NCBI GenBank assembly: GCA_023382535.1
Contig: JAHDWA010000016.1
Location: forward strand, 62,001 to 126,000
Source of the DNA: Anaerolineae bacterium
GTDB taxonomy: Bacteria; Chloroflexota; Anaerolineae; 4572-78; J111
Length of the DNA: 64,000 nt
Reading direction: 5' to 3'
Each line of letters opens with the position of its first letter. Within the stretch, counting starts at the first letter, position 1. The notes beneath the pieces were generated by a model. It was given only the letters and a program-made list of their open reading frames with translations, did not search any database and was not told where the DNA came from. This document shows positions 7,252 to 16,746 of the stretch, one piece after another. The position numbers were made by a program, and so were the translations under genes.

Positions 7252-9936
7252 TCATTGAATATGCAGATTATGCAGGGCAACGTTGTTGGTACCCTTGATG
7301 TTGGTCGCCCAGGCGCTGCCCCCGGCGTCGGTTGGGGCGGCAAAGACGAGCCGGTCGGCTGCATGGTCCACCTCGGCCAGCAGGCAGAAGTGGGTCTGCC
7401 CGGCCTGAGCGTTCAGTTCGGCTGCTTCAGGCCGCCAGTGGAACAGTACCTCCGCTTGGTTCATGGCGTTCACCGTCACTGTCTGCGACAGCTTGTTGTT
7501 GCCGGCGTCTTCCGCCTCGAACCAACTGTTCGGTGCGGTCCACGGAGTAGTGTACTTCAGATGAACAGCAGTACTCACGGCATTCGAATCCCCCAAATTG
7601 CGAACCGTCACTTTTACATCATAGGTGGTACCCCAGGTGAGCTGAGTGATCTCGTTGTCAGTGCCCGCCTGGCAAACACGGATATCCGGCGCGCCACAGA
7701 AACATTCGCCGGTGTATGGTTCCTGGCCGTAATCGTCGTCTGCCGTGCGCACCCACACATCCACATCCACGGGCGGCTGGCTCTGGTCAATGGCCTCGAT
7801 CATGCGCAGCCGTCCGTTGCCATAGCGGTTGCGCTGCTCGGCCACGTAGCCGACCTGCGCCGGGTCCAGATGCAGGTTCAGCCGGTTGGCATGCTGGATG
7901 AGCAGGGCTTTGATCGTGTCCTGATTGAGCTGCAAGTTGAGCGGCGGCCGGCGGTAAGCATCGAACAACAGCGCTACCGCGCCCGCCACCAACGGTGTGG
8001 CCATACTGGTGCCGCTCATCATCACCCAGCCGCTAGCCTGGTCGGAGGCAGCCGAGTTTACAGAGTCGCCCACCGCTACGATGTCTGGCTTGATACGCCC
8101 ATCCAGCGTGGGGCCAGCACCGCTATAAGTGGTGATTTGCTCGCCAGAGGCCGGGCTGGCCGGATTCACTTTCTGGCATGCCCCGACGGTCAGTGCGGAC
8201 TTGGAGCAGGCCGAATCGGACAGGGTGCGGGCGTTTTGGGAAGAACCGGCCACTGTCGCCCACCAGCCCTGCGAGCCGGCCCAGGCGTGATAGTCCGCTG
8301 CCTGAGCAGCATGCGGGTTGCGTAGATCGATGGTATAAACGCAGTTGAGAAAAGCATCCTCAAAGAACATACGGATGTTGCGCAGCCCGCCGCCTGGATC
8401 AGCGTCGCGGTCCGCCACGATATGATGCCCGCCTACTCTATCGTCATATTCCTGTCCAACGGTGCGCCAGCCGGAGTTCGCACCACCGTAGCTGATGCGG
8501 TAATCCAGCTCGGGGCCGCTGTACCAGATGTCCAGGTAAATTGGACCGTCACTGACAGCAGTCAGGGTAAAGTTCACCGTACTGCCAGCAGCCAGGCTGC
8601 CGCTGCGATAACCGTTCTCGTTATTGTCGTTGCCGGCCGCAAGGACGACCGAACGGTTGAAGAACGAGTTGAGCAAGTTATCTATCGCCTGGTCGATATC
8701 GGACGCGCCATTGTGCGGTCCCAGGTTGTTGCCCTGGCTGATACTGATGACCACCGGCATATTCTGAAACGCGGCGGCCCGCAGGCAGAAATCAATGCCA
8801 TCCAGGATAGCGTCTTCCCAGGTACCATCCCGGTTCACGTCCGCGCTGAGTAGTTGGGTGCAAACGTAGATAATAGTGGCCTGTGGGGCAGCGCCCACGT
8901 GAGTGGGGTTAGTGTTCCAATTAGCTTCGCGCCCATTGCCGGCGGCAATCCCGGCGCAGTGGGTGCCGTGCTCGCTTTTAAGGTCACCCATCCAGAGCCC
9001 ATACCAAGGCTCGCAGCAGATCTGATTGTTGCCCGTCCCATAAGGCGCTCCCGAACCAATGGCAGTATTTATGTCAGCCTCAGTGTACAGGCGGCCGTAA
9101 TTCAACCCGTTGAAGCTCGGACGCGTGCCCGCCGCCGCGGCGGCGCTCCAGGCGGCCGGATCCTGGCCTGGCAGGGTAGTCAGGTTTGCATAGTTAAAAT
9201 TATTAAAGGCTGGACGAGTGTAGGGTGACTGCACCCAGTAGTACAGCAGACGCGTGCCGTGCGTTCCGCCGGGGTCGCGAAAGGTGTGGTGGGTCACGTC
9301 AAGGGCGCTGTCGATGATCCCGATCAGGATGCCGTTACCCTGGTAGCCGTTGGGGTTGTCCGGCAGCCGGGGATTATGCACGTCGGCAATCTCTGCCTGG
9401 GTGCTGGCGTTTTCCACTACCGGGAAGAACATGCGTGGGGCGCGCAGGCGCTGGCAGGCAGGCTGCGCCACCAGGGTTTTGAGTTGTGCCAACGTACCTA
9501 CCACGGTGAACACGTCCTGCGCCTGGGCGCGTACCTGTAAGCCCAGGCCCTCCAAGTCTTCGCGGTTGCCAGCGAAATTGATAATGGCCCGCACGCGCAA
9601 CCGCCGCAATGAATCGCGCACCACTGTCGCCACAACGCGGTCAGGCAGCAATTCGCGCTCGCGCAGCCATAACAGTTGACTGCGGATGGCTTCCACTTCG
9701 CTGGCGGAGGCTTTCAGCGGCGTCATACCCACTGCCCGTCGCGCCAATTCTGCCGGCATGGCGCGGTCAACATCCTGGGCAATACGCTTCTTCAAGCGCC
9801 TCAAGCGCTGCTGATCCTGGCGCACGCGCTGGCGAACGGCCGCTTCATCCATTTCGAGCAGGCGACGCATCACCCCATCTAACTTGTGCCGGTAGTCCTG
9901 CTCTCCCTCTTGCATTGGTTTCATCTGTTCTTCCAT
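7252..9936 (-). CDS. Subtilisin-like serine peptidase (S8) without signal peptide
   Basis: Encodes 894 aa from ATG 9936 (AAGGAGG 8 nt upstream). The S8 triad is complete: Asp209 in IGIIDSALDVTH, His323 in SEHGTHCAG and Ser644 in SGTSMATPLV, with the oxyanion Asn near 436 in LAAGNDNNE. Residues 1-200 form a charged helical region followed by a propeptide-like part, but there is no Sec signal. An insertion (about 440-560) with beta-sandwich character sits between the oxyanion Asn and the Ser motif, as in large subtilases. The C-terminus (about 725-894) is CARDB-like, with PDIRVCQ, TYDVKVTVRNLG and THFCLLAEVDH, and matches the C-terminal region of the C25 peptidase upstream. Lack of a secretion signal and operon membership suggest export by another route, possibly the injection system (inference), or an intracellular processing role. 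Confidence 0.93.
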   Translation of the reverse strand: MEEQMKPMQEGEQDYRHKLDGVMRRLLEMDEAAVRQRVRQDQQRLRRLKKRIAQDVDRAMPAELARRAVGMTPLKASASEVEAIRSQLLWLRERELLPDRVVATVVRDSLRRLRVRAIINFAGNREDLEGLGLQVRAQAQDVFTVVGTLAQLKTLVAQPACQRLRAPRMFFPVVENASTQAEIADVHNPRLPDNPNGYQGNGILIGIIDSALDVTHHTFRDPGGTHGTRLLYYWVQSPYTRPAFNNFNYANLTTLPGQDPAAWSAAAAAGTRPSFNGLNYGRLYTEADINTAIGSGAPYGTGNNQICCEPWYGLWMGDLKSEHGTHCAGIAAGNGREANWNTNPTHVGAAPQATIIYVCTQLLSADVNRDGTWEDAILDGIDFCLRAAAFQNMPVVISISQGNNLGPHNGASDIDQAIDNLLNSFFNRSVVLAAGNDNNENGYRSGSLAAGSTVNFTLTAVSDGPIYLDIWYSGPELDYRISYGGANSGWRTVGQEYDDRVGGHHIVADRDADPGGGLRNIRMFFEDAFLNCVYTIDLRNPHAAQAADYHAWAGSQGWWATVAGSSQNARTLSDSACSKSALTVGACQKVNPASPASGEQITTYSGAGPTLDGRIKPDIVAVGDSVNSAASDQASGWVMMSGTSMATPLVAGAVALLFDAYRRPPLNLQLNQDTIKALLIQHANRLNLHLDPAQVGYVAEQRNRYGNGRLRMIEAIDQSQPPVDVDVWVRTADDDYGQEPYTGECFCGAPDIRVCQAGTDNEITQLTWGTTYDVKVTVRNLGDSNAVSTAVHLKYTTPWTAPNSWFEAEDAGNNKLSQTVTVNAMNQAEVLFHWRPEAAELNAQAGQTHFCLLAEVDHAADRLVFAAPTDAGGSAWATNIKGTNNVALHNLHIQ

Positions 9937-10060
9937 TTCTGTACCTCCTTAAGTGATAAAAAAGTTCTCTCTCCAGAATGGGGAGACCTCATAACTCATC
10001 TTTTTGGATAGCCTGTTAATTACCACCGATGCCTGCCACAACCAACAACAGTGGCCGGGA

Positions 10061-12340
10061 TTAGGGGGCTTCCCATTTGTAGATGAAGCCACTTGAACTG
10101 GGCAAAGTGAATCCCCCGAAATTTCCATCGTTGGTTCGGATGGCTGTTGGATCCTGGCTGGAATTGGTCCCGTTTGGAGGAATATCATTCACCTGATCGA
10201 TATCAGCCAATTTCACCCATAAGCCTGGGCTACCAAAATCCACATCCACCTGAACCTCATAGTTTTCGAAATTCAGCATGACCACCAGGGTGTCATGGGC
10301 CAACTGATTGGGGTGCGCTCGCCAGCCGATGACTTTCCGGCCTCCACCCCGATTTGGGGCCAGCCAAGGTCCGATGATCCAGACAAATTGTCCTCCCTCG
10401 GCCGGGTTGTAACCTCGTAGCTTCAAGCCGGGATAACGCTGACGTAACTGAATCAGCCGGGAAGCCCACTGAAAAAACCCATGCTGGTCCAGGTTTTTAG
10501 GCCAGTTGACGGTAACGATATTTCTCGGTCGCTCCGTGTTGAATTCTTGTCCCATGTAAACCATGGGTTGTCCCAGCGCAACAATGGTCGAAAGCAGACC
10601 CAGGCGACCCTTCCGGTCTTTTGTGGCCGGATTATCCAGTGCCGGGGTGTAGTGAATTTCATGGGGAATACTGTGCTCATCGTGGCTTTGACAGTAGTTG
10701 ACCACGTTGTTTGTGTGACTGGCAAAATTCTGTTTACTGAAATAGAAAATATCGCCAAGATTGTCGGTGTTGTAGTCCTGGCTGTTATCAAATGGCCCTT
10801 CTCTTAGCAGCGCTTTGATTTTGTCATGAAATGGGTCACACCACTGGGCATAACCGTTATACCCCTGACGATTGAGGTCAGGCTGGTTTGGTAAATTTTC
10901 CGCGACGAGGAGAACGTCGGGCTTGAACCCTTTTAACTCCATAGCCAGGCGTTCCAGGAAGCCGTGAGCTATATAGTTACTATGGGTCGCATCAAATCGA
11001 AAGCCATCTACATGGTACTCGGTGAGCAGGAGCTTACAGGCATCAATAAGCATATTCTGGACATCGGTCTTTTCCGTCGCCACCCGATTGCCCCACGGCG
11101 TTGTGCCGTTGAAATACAACCCGCCTTCCTGGGCATCACCTTCTTCGGCTGGATGTTCCAGGATTATCTTCCACAGAGGATTGAAGTTGTTGCTGGTGTG
11201 ATTGAAAACCTCATCCAACAGCACCGCTAAGCCTTTCTGGTGGGCCGTGTTGACCAGCTCACGCAGGTCATCCGGGGAGCCGAAATCCCGTTCAACCGTA
11301 AAGTAGAGCGAGGGGTCGTACCCCAAGGTTTCAGGTCCCTGTATGCTCGGGAATTCGGCCAAGGGCATCAAAGAGAGGGCAGTGACCCCCAGTTGGTCAA
11401 AATACCCCGCCTGAATTCGCTCAGTGATGCCCTTAAATTTGCCCTGGTGGCCTGGCTGGATATCTGGATCACCTTCGGTGAAACCATAGACACTCAGTTC
11501 ATAGAGGCTTAACTGGCTCAGATCAGGCGTGGTCCAGTTGGCATCACCCCACTGAAAGGATGTGGGATCCACAATAACCGAATTGTTGTAGCGAAAGTCA
11601 GCGCCCAGACGACGAGCATAGGGGTCGGTAATATACTGTTGGGTTCTGCCCTTGGGATCTGTGGGGACACCGCCCTGGACGAAAAATTTATATTCATCCC
11701 CTACTTTGGCTTGATCCGTTATCACCAACCAGATATTGGCTAGGCCAAAGTACCCCTGATAGAGTTTTAGTTCGATAAACTTGCTGGGGGCAGGCTGCTC
11801 ATGCCCCGGGCGTTGCCAATCATTGAAGCTGCCCATCAGGTAAACCCGGGCGGCATTGGGCTGGTACAGACCGAACAGAACTCGCCCATCTGCCAAAAGA
11901 TTGGCCCCCAAACCGGAGAAGCCGCCAGTTCCTGGAATGTAAATACCTGGCTTAAACACAAGTTGCCTCAGGAAGGTTTCTGCTGAAACGGACTCGGCGG
12001 CTCTAGGCTCAACGGAGTAGACGAAGGCTTTGTTTCCTTTGCACCAGATTTCGTTGGGAACCAGATTGGTATCGCCCAGCTCAAGGGAATGGTAGTCACG
12101 ATTCAGGCCGGAATCTTCCCAAGGGCCGGCGACGCCCGGGCCATCTTTGAATTTGAAGCTGAATTTCGGTTTCAAGGTGAACCCTGGCGGCTGGTCTGAA
12201 ATATCGTAAACATAGCCGAAAGCATCTCGTCCAGTCGGTGGGAAATCCCCTCGCATAGCTGATCCCACAGACCAGAGCCAGATATACGGCTCTTGAAGGC
12301 CGGGATGGTTATCATAGTGTATCTTGATTTGGAAAGACAT
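10061..12340 (-). CDS. GH13 alpha-glucan enzyme (branching-enzyme-like)
   Basis: Encodes 759 aa; start ATG 12340 with AAGGAGG. All four conserved GH13 regions are present: DEVFNHTSN (about 377), GFRFDATHS with nucleophile Asp450, LLVAENL with acid/base Glu481, and SHDEHS with transition-state Asp554. A CBM48-like N-terminal module precedes the barrel (about 140-260: LFGLYQPNAARVYLMGSFND), the arrangement seen in branching and debranching enzymes. Residues 1-130 form an extra domain that I cannot assign. The C-terminus is a beta-domain typical of amylases. No signal peptide. It lies between the C25 and S8 peptidase genes, far from any glycogen-synthesis gene. A glucan-cleaving or glucan-binding role in this locus is inferred; exact specificity (EC 2.4.1.18 versus hydrolase) cannot be set from sequence alone. 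Confidence 0.9.
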   Translation of the reverse strand: MSFQIKIHYDNHPGLQEPYIWLWSVGSAMRGDFPPTGRDAFGYVYDISDQPPGFTLKPKFSFKFKDGPGVAGPWEDSGLNRDYHSLELGDTNLVPNEIWCKGNKAFVYSVEPRAAESVSAETFLRQLVFKPGIYIPGTGGFSGLGANLLADGRVLFGLYQPNAARVYLMGSFNDWQRPGHEQPAPSKFIELKLYQGYFGLANIWLVITDQAKVGDEYKFFVQGGVPTDPKGRTQQYITDPYARRLGADFRYNNSVIVDPTSFQWGDANWTTPDLSQLSLYELSVYGFTEGDPDIQPGHQGKFKGITERIQAGYFDQLGVTALSLMPLAEFPSIQGPETLGYDPSLYFTVERDFGSPDDLRELVNTAHQKGLAVLLDEVFNHTSNNFNPLWKIILEHPAEEGDAQEGGLYFNGTTPWGNRVATEKTDVQNMLIDACKLLLTEYHVDGFRFDATHSNYIAHGFLERLAMELKGFKPDVLLVAENLPNQPDLNRQGYNGYAQWCDPFHDKIKALLREGPFDNSQDYNTDNLGDIFYFSKQNFASHTNNVVNYCQSHDEHSIPHEIHYTPALDNPATKDRKGRLGLLSTIVALGQPMVYMGQEFNTERPRNIVTVNWPKNLDQHGFFQWASRLIQLRQRYPGLKLRGYNPAEGGQFVWIIGPWLAPNRGGGRKVIGWRAHPNQLAHDTLVVMLNFENYEVQVDVDFGSPGLWVKLADIDQVNDIPPNGTNSSQDPTAIRTNDGNFGGFTLPSSSGFIYKWEAP

Positions 12341-12421
12341 AGGGCATTCCTCCTTGTAATGAGTGATTTACAAAGGCCTGACCTGTTCTGCTATACACAT
12401 TCAGGGCCTCGACCACCCGGC

Positions 12422-15400
12422 CTAACGGTCTGCTTGCTTGGTCATAAGCAAATTCACCCCACCGATCATCTTGTTGCCGATGAAGGCGGTCACCGCAAAC
12501 TCAGCCTTCATCCCCGGTTCGACCTTGGCCGCCATGTCGGGATCTACAATAACGCACGCTTTTGCGCGTTTACCCGGCTGCAGCACTTGTGGCTCAGGGT
12601 GGTTAACCCATGTTGCCCACAGCCGCCCGGCCTGCTCCTGGCCGGGTGGGATTAATTGGCGCACCTCCAGATGTACCGGGGCCGGTTCTTTGGTTAGATT
12701 CCAGACCAGGAAGCAGACTTCTGTGGGCGAGCTGCTATACCCAATGTACAGATTCTCTTGTCCTTTGTTCCCTTTGTTCCCTTGGTTATTGCCAGGGGTA
12801 ATGTCCTCCAGGTGTTCGATCTCCGCCAGGATGCACAGGTGCCCGGTGGCCTGGGGTGTATAGTCGTGTTTTGCCACCTCCATGCCAGGCGGGTTCTCCG
12901 GGACATCCACCAACCTGACAGGGTCATCGAACAATTCCCACGGACCGCCGGCGCCAAAGTTTGCCCATTTAAAGACAACCTTGGTCCCGGGCGCGGAGAT
13001 AAATGGAGTGTTGTTATGGACATTCACCTCGATGATATACTTCTTACCAAACTCCAAGTTGTCCGAGCCTACCGGTACCGGGTTTTCGGACGGGTTGTCA
13101 GGTTTCTCGTAAAGCTGGATGTCAGGGCTGTCCCAGGTCGGATGCTCCCCCGGGTACCTCTTCCAGGTGTTTTCGTCCTCCTGGTCGTAGGTCCACAGGT
13201 CTACTGGGTTCTTGTCACGCACCTGGAAGACCCGCACCGCAGAGCGGCCTGACATCTGGCCACGGGCCACGACATTGACCAGCCCGTGGGAATAACCTAC
13301 CGGCACAGTGATATCTACCAGGGACGCGCCCTGGCCAAACTCGCCGCTGGCGTTGGCTGTTACGGTGAGCGGCGGCTGATCGCCAAAGGTGAGATCCACC
13401 TTCTCACCGCCCTGGAACCCCCGCCCGCCGACATGAATTGGCTGCTCCGCCGGGCCGTCCGGCGGCTCAAGGCGATTCAGCTCGGCCCCTCCCGAGGTGA
13501 CCACAATGACCCCCAGGTGGGGCCGGAAGTTGAGGGCGGTGACCGTGAGGTCAAGATCCCCACTGCCGACACTATCGAGTCTGAAGCGCGCCAGGCCGTC
13601 GGTGTTCGTTTGCTCCATCTGCACAATCGCGTGGTTGCGGGTGAGCACGACCGTCGCATTCAGGATCGCCAGGTCATTGTTATCGGTCACCCGGACGACA
13701 AACTCCTGGCTGCCGGTGGCGCCGATACCCTTGGGGCAGGCGACGTTCAGATCGCCGGGCACCTGGATCCAGATGGGCATCTCCGGGTCGCCGAAGAGGT
13801 GCGTCATCTCGAAATGGATCTTGCGGTAATAGGGTTCATAGTCGGGTTTGTAGGCCTTGGCCATAAACATCTTGCCAAAGTTGAGGATCTGCCCCATTCT
13901 GAGCAGGCGTACCGGCGCAAAGGCGGGCATGGTACCAGGCTCGTACCCGTGTGGGTTAGGGGTAAAGCCCGGCCAGATGGCTTTAAACAGGCCGAACATG
14001 ATAAACTCGTTCCACTCTTCCCAAGTCACACGCGTCTGTCCCACGAATGCTACAGCGCCGGCTTTTGGTAGTCTCAGGAGCGTTTCGGCGAGACTCTCTA
14101 CAGTAGTGGGCTTAGGGTTGCTTGGGTCAAGCTTGGACGTATCCATGGTTTCGTTGTCAAACCAGCCGGTGTTACAGCAGAGGGAAAAGATCACCGGCGT
14201 CAGGCCCGTTGGGTTGTTCGGATCACTTGGGTTGTTCGGGTCACTTGGGTTCAGCTTGGCGACGTCATCATTGGAGAAAAACGGCTTTTGCCAGCCGTCC
14301 CCCCACCCCCTCCCGTGTGCGTTGTAGCTCATGAGGAACCTGCCTGCGTTGAATGCATTGGTAATCTCCGTCGTGCTCGCGTTCCACGGGTAGTTGTCGA
14401 ATTTCAAGTCATCGGGAAGACGGGTGGTACCATCCTGAAAATATGATGGATTATTTGGGTTGGCCTTATCAGTAGGGACGCTACTCAAAGTAGCATAGAT
14501 GCGCTCGACGTTATATTGCTGGTTTTGCAGGTAATCGCGGATTGTTTCCACATTGGCGATCCAGGAACGATCCTCTTTGCCATCGAGCGGCGGCGGAGGA
14601 TCCTCTTGGCCATCGAACGGCTTCCCTTCCTTGTCCAGGTAGTCCTCGAAGCAAGACAACAATGACACGTCGGTGTAAAAGTTGGCGTGCTCTGGCGTTG
14701 CCGGAGGATACTTCTCGTAGGTCAGAATCTTGTCCACCACGTCCTTGGTCTGTTGTATAGTATCTACCGACAGCCGGCCGATATAGATATCCGGGAAGTA
14801 GTCGGGGCCATCCACTGTGACGTAGTACAGATCGGTTTCAGCCGACGGCTGTCCCTCCCCCATATCTGATCCGTCATAGGCGCGCACAAGATCAGCATCA
14901 CCTACTAACAGGACGTAACTAGGAGCTGGATTCCAGTGGTCATAGGCATTCTGGATATACCGCTTGATCGCATCTGCTGTGTTGCCGCCACCCGGAATCG
15001 AGCTTACTTTGACTACTTTGGTCTGGTAGCCTTTACGCCGCTTCCAATCGGCAAGCTCAAGGATCGGATTGGTGGGGTCATTCTCGTCGTAGAAAGCATC
15101 GTGGGTGATGATCAGGTAGCGGCAACCCGTCTGATCTTCCCTTCTACGGCTCTCGGGCCGATAGAAGCGCTGCGGCGCTTTGTAATTCAAAACCGACGCC
15201 TGCAGTAGTTCCTCGAAAGCAGGGGATTCGATCCGCCGGTCAACACCTTTGAGCTGGGCAGGTTGGTCATAGTTCAGCCGCACCTCGAGCATGGAGTAAG
15301 CTGTAACCGTTTTGGTTACGGGGTTGTACTGGATCGGGTTGACCCTGAGGGCAACAACCCGATGGCCCCGGATCACGGCGATATCCTCGTCTGCCACTCC

Positions 15401-16180
15401 GGACAGGGCGGGGGGATAATCGGCCTTGGTTAAATAGGTAGACTTGTCCAGGATGAATGGCTCTGGTCTGGCTGATGCGTTAATACGGGGAGGCTGCGCG
15501 GGATAGATATTGTAGCCCTTCAGCGTCGTAGTTTCGGCCTGGATGATCTCCGGGGATTGGGTAAAGTTGACGTCAAAAGGCACCTCGATCAACTCGCCGG
15601 CAGTGGGCAACTCGGGTTTGCCGACCTCGGTGAGGGTGGCCCGTCCCGAGATTGAGAAGCGCTGGTAGGCCACGCCGTCCACTTTCTCCTCGTAGACGAA
15701 CACGCCGGGAAAGTCGAACCGCACCGTTGTGCCCATGGTGGTTTCGTCTTTCATGTAAACGCGCGGCGGCTCGCCCGGTTTAGCCTCCTTGACGAAGGGG
15801 ATCCACCCCCGCGTTGGGGCGGCTGCTACAGTAGTCTTTACGGTGTTACTCTTCATCGGGCGCAGTCCGGGTGACTGGAGGACGGCCTGGTTGCGGATCA
15901 GCTTGCTCGGGTCGATCACGGCCTCGAACTCGACGAAGGCGCTGCGGCCGGGCAGAGGGCCTTTCACCTTCCAGGTGACAGTGCGCGTCATTTGGTCGTA
16001 ATGGCCGCCGTTGAATACGACAACCTGGGATAGGCCTTTGTCCAACCGGTCGGTAATGACGATTTCGGCCTTGATCTGCATAATGTTTGTGTAGTAGATT
16101 CTGTACCTGATTTTATCGCCAACAATTCTGGTGTCCTCGGTGAGTTCACCGAGATGAGAGACAATCACTTTTTTGAACAT
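12422..16180 (-). CDS. Gingipain-like cysteine peptidase (C25) with CARDB tail
   Basis: Encodes 1252 aa; ATG 16180 follows AAAGGAG. Domains in order: a DUF11-like repeat domain (about 5-115; IRYRIYYTNIMQIKAEIVIT), a C25 propeptide-like region (about 150-330), and the C25 caspase-fold catalytic domain (about 370-800). Next come one or two Ig-like domains (about 810-1000) and a CARDB-like domain (about 1010-1150), then a final beta-domain with an ARK-like end. Catalytic residues fit gingipain: His622 in SYNAHGRGW and the Cys pair 668/669 in SLCCNTGW, of which the second aligns best with the gingipain nucleophile. Lysine/arginine gingipains are secreted; this one lacks a signal peptide. The coding DNA has a small in-frame tandem repeat near 14205-14250 (PSDPNN). 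It might process the small Cys-rich protein encoded just upstream (inference). Confidence 0.9.
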   Translation of the reverse strand: MFKKVIVSHLGELTEDTRIVGDKIRYRIYYTNIMQIKAEIVITDRLDKGLSQVVVFNGGHYDQMTRTVTWKVKGPLPGRSAFVEFEAVIDPSKLIRNQAVLQSPGLRPMKSNTVKTTVAAAPTRGWIPFVKEAKPGEPPRVYMKDETTMGTTVRFDFPGVFVYEEKVDGVAYQRFSISGRATLTEVGKPELPTAGELIEVPFDVNFTQSPEIIQAETTTLKGYNIYPAQPPRINASARPEPFILDKSTYLTKADYPPALSGVADEDIAVIRGHRVVALRVNPIQYNPVTKTVTAYSMLEVRLNYDQPAQLKGVDRRIESPAFEELLQASVLNYKAPQRFYRPESRRREDQTGCRYLIITHDAFYDENDPTNPILELADWKRRKGYQTKVVKVSSIPGGGNTADAIKRYIQNAYDHWNPAPSYVLLVGDADLVRAYDGSDMGEGQPSAETDLYYVTVDGPDYFPDIYIGRLSVDTIQQTKDVVDKILTYEKYPPATPEHANFYTDVSLLSCFEDYLDKEGKPFDGQEDPPPPLDGKEDRSWIANVETIRDYLQNQQYNVERIYATLSSVPTDKANPNNPSYFQDGTTRLPDDLKFDNYPWNASTTEITNAFNAGRFLMSYNAHGRGWGDGWQKPFFSNDDVAKLNPSDPNNPSDPNNPTGLTPVIFSLCCNTGWFDNETMDTSKLDPSNPKPTTVESLAETLLRLPKAGAVAFVGQTRVTWEEWNEFIMFGLFKAIWPGFTPNPHGYEPGTMPAFAPVRLLRMGQILNFGKMFMAKAYKPDYEPYYRKIHFEMTHLFGDPEMPIWIQVPGDLNVACPKGIGATGSQEFVVRVTDNNDLAILNATVVLTRNHAIVQMEQTNTDGLARFRLDSVGSGDLDLTVTALNFRPHLGVIVVTSGGAELNRLEPPDGPAEQPIHVGGRGFQGGEKVDLTFGDQPPLTVTANASGEFGQGASLVDITVPVGYSHGLVNVVARGQMSGRSAVRVFQVRDKNPVDLWTYDQEDENTWKRYPGEHPTWDSPDIQLYEKPDNPSENPVPVGSDNLEFGKKYIIEVNVHNNTPFISAPGTKVVFKWANFGAGGPWELFDDPVRLVDVPENPPGMEVAKHDYTPQATGHLCILAEIEHLEDITPGNNQGNKGNKGQENLYIGYSSSPTEVCFLVWNLTKEPAPVHLEVRQLIPPGQEQAGRLWATWVNHPEPQVLQPGKRAKACVIVDPDMAAKVEPGMKAEFAVTAFIGNKMIGGVNLLMTKQADR

Positions 16181-16244
16181 GGGTATTCTCCTTTTTTGTA
16201 CATTAGCAATTGTGGCCAGCCCGCAAATTCCTCTTTGCCTCCGG

Positions 16245-16283
16245 GAGCCGCCTGGCGGAGGGCGGGATGACGCCAGGCGGCTC
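16245..16283 (-). promoter_or_regulatory. Strong GC hairpin between Cys-rich gene and C25 gene
   Basis: GAGCCGCCTGGCG (16245-16257) and CGCCAGGCGGCTC (16271-16283) are a perfect 13-bp inverted repeat with a 13-nt loop. It is placed right after the stop of the Cys-rich gene and 65 bp before the C25 start. No U run follows on the minus strand. It could protect the 3' end of the small-gene transcript and so raise its level over the protease, a common layout in peptide operons. Confidence 0.5.
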
Positions 16284-16296
16284 GATTCAAGACGGG

Positions 16297-16704
16297 CTAG
16301 TGAGATTTGGCCAATCTGGTTTCAAGTTCTTTGACCTTCACCTGGAGTTCGTTAATCGGTTCCTGGATTTTCCAATCCTTGTAATTGATCACCGGTTGGA
16401 AGTAGCAATGAGGTTCGGTTAACTTTCCAAAATTACAGGCCCGGTAGAAGTCTCCCCCGCATGTTAAGAGATCTTCCGTTATTGCTTCAAAGAATGAGCG
16501 ATTACAGGGAGGATTCCACAACTTTAGCCCACAATCAACGGGACCCCACAATTTTGGCCCACAGTTAAATGGATCACCACAGAAAAATGGCCCATCACAT
16601 TTCTGCACAAACTTTTTTATAGCCTCTAGTGCCTGCGGGTCTGGTCCCTCTAGTGCCTTCTTCACCCGTTCCCAATCTATTTGCGAGGCATCATAGGTAT
16701 CCAT
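16297..16704 (-). CDS. Cysteine-rich small protein, candidate maturase substrate
   Basis: Encodes 135 aa from ATG 16704, preceded by AGGAGG; an upstream ATG at 16719 has no RBS. Residues 1-35 form a charged helix like a leader. Residues about 36-68 are unusual: cysteines at regular spacing within CDGPFFCGDPFNCG, then two tandem units NCGPKLWGPV and DCGLKLWNPP followed by C. Further cysteines occur at LLTCGG, YRACNFG and EPHCYF. The C-terminus (about 105-135) is a helix or coiled coil. It is 42 bp downstream of a SPASM radical SAM gene and upstream of a cysteine peptidase gene. This is the neighbourhood of a modified peptide (leader, Cys-rich core, maturase, protease). No family is recognised; a metal-binding or disulfide protein is the main alternative. 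Confidence 0.75.
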   Translation of the reverse strand: MDTYDASQIDWERVKKALEGPDPQALEAIKKFVQKCDGPFFCGDPFNCGPKLWGPVDCGLKLWNPPCNRSFFEAITEDLLTCGGDFYRACNFGKLTEPHCYFQPVINYKDWKIQEPINELQVKVKELETRLAKSH

Positions 16705-16746
16705 ATTACACCTCCTCATTTGAACGATATACCCGCCCTCGACCCA

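Noticed and set aside
7239..7364. N-terminal extension of the LysM protein
   Set aside because: It overlaps the end of the S8 gene and lacks a ribosome site, while ATG 7238 has GAGGAGGG.
7231..8325. Plus-strand ORF of 364 aa
   Set aside because: Antisense to the S8 peptidase, whose catalytic motifs are all in the minus frame; the plus translation has no domain.
14205..14250. Short tandem DNA repeat as a mobile or regulatory repeat
   Set aside because: It encodes in-frame PSDPNN units in the C25 peptidase and needs no other explanation.
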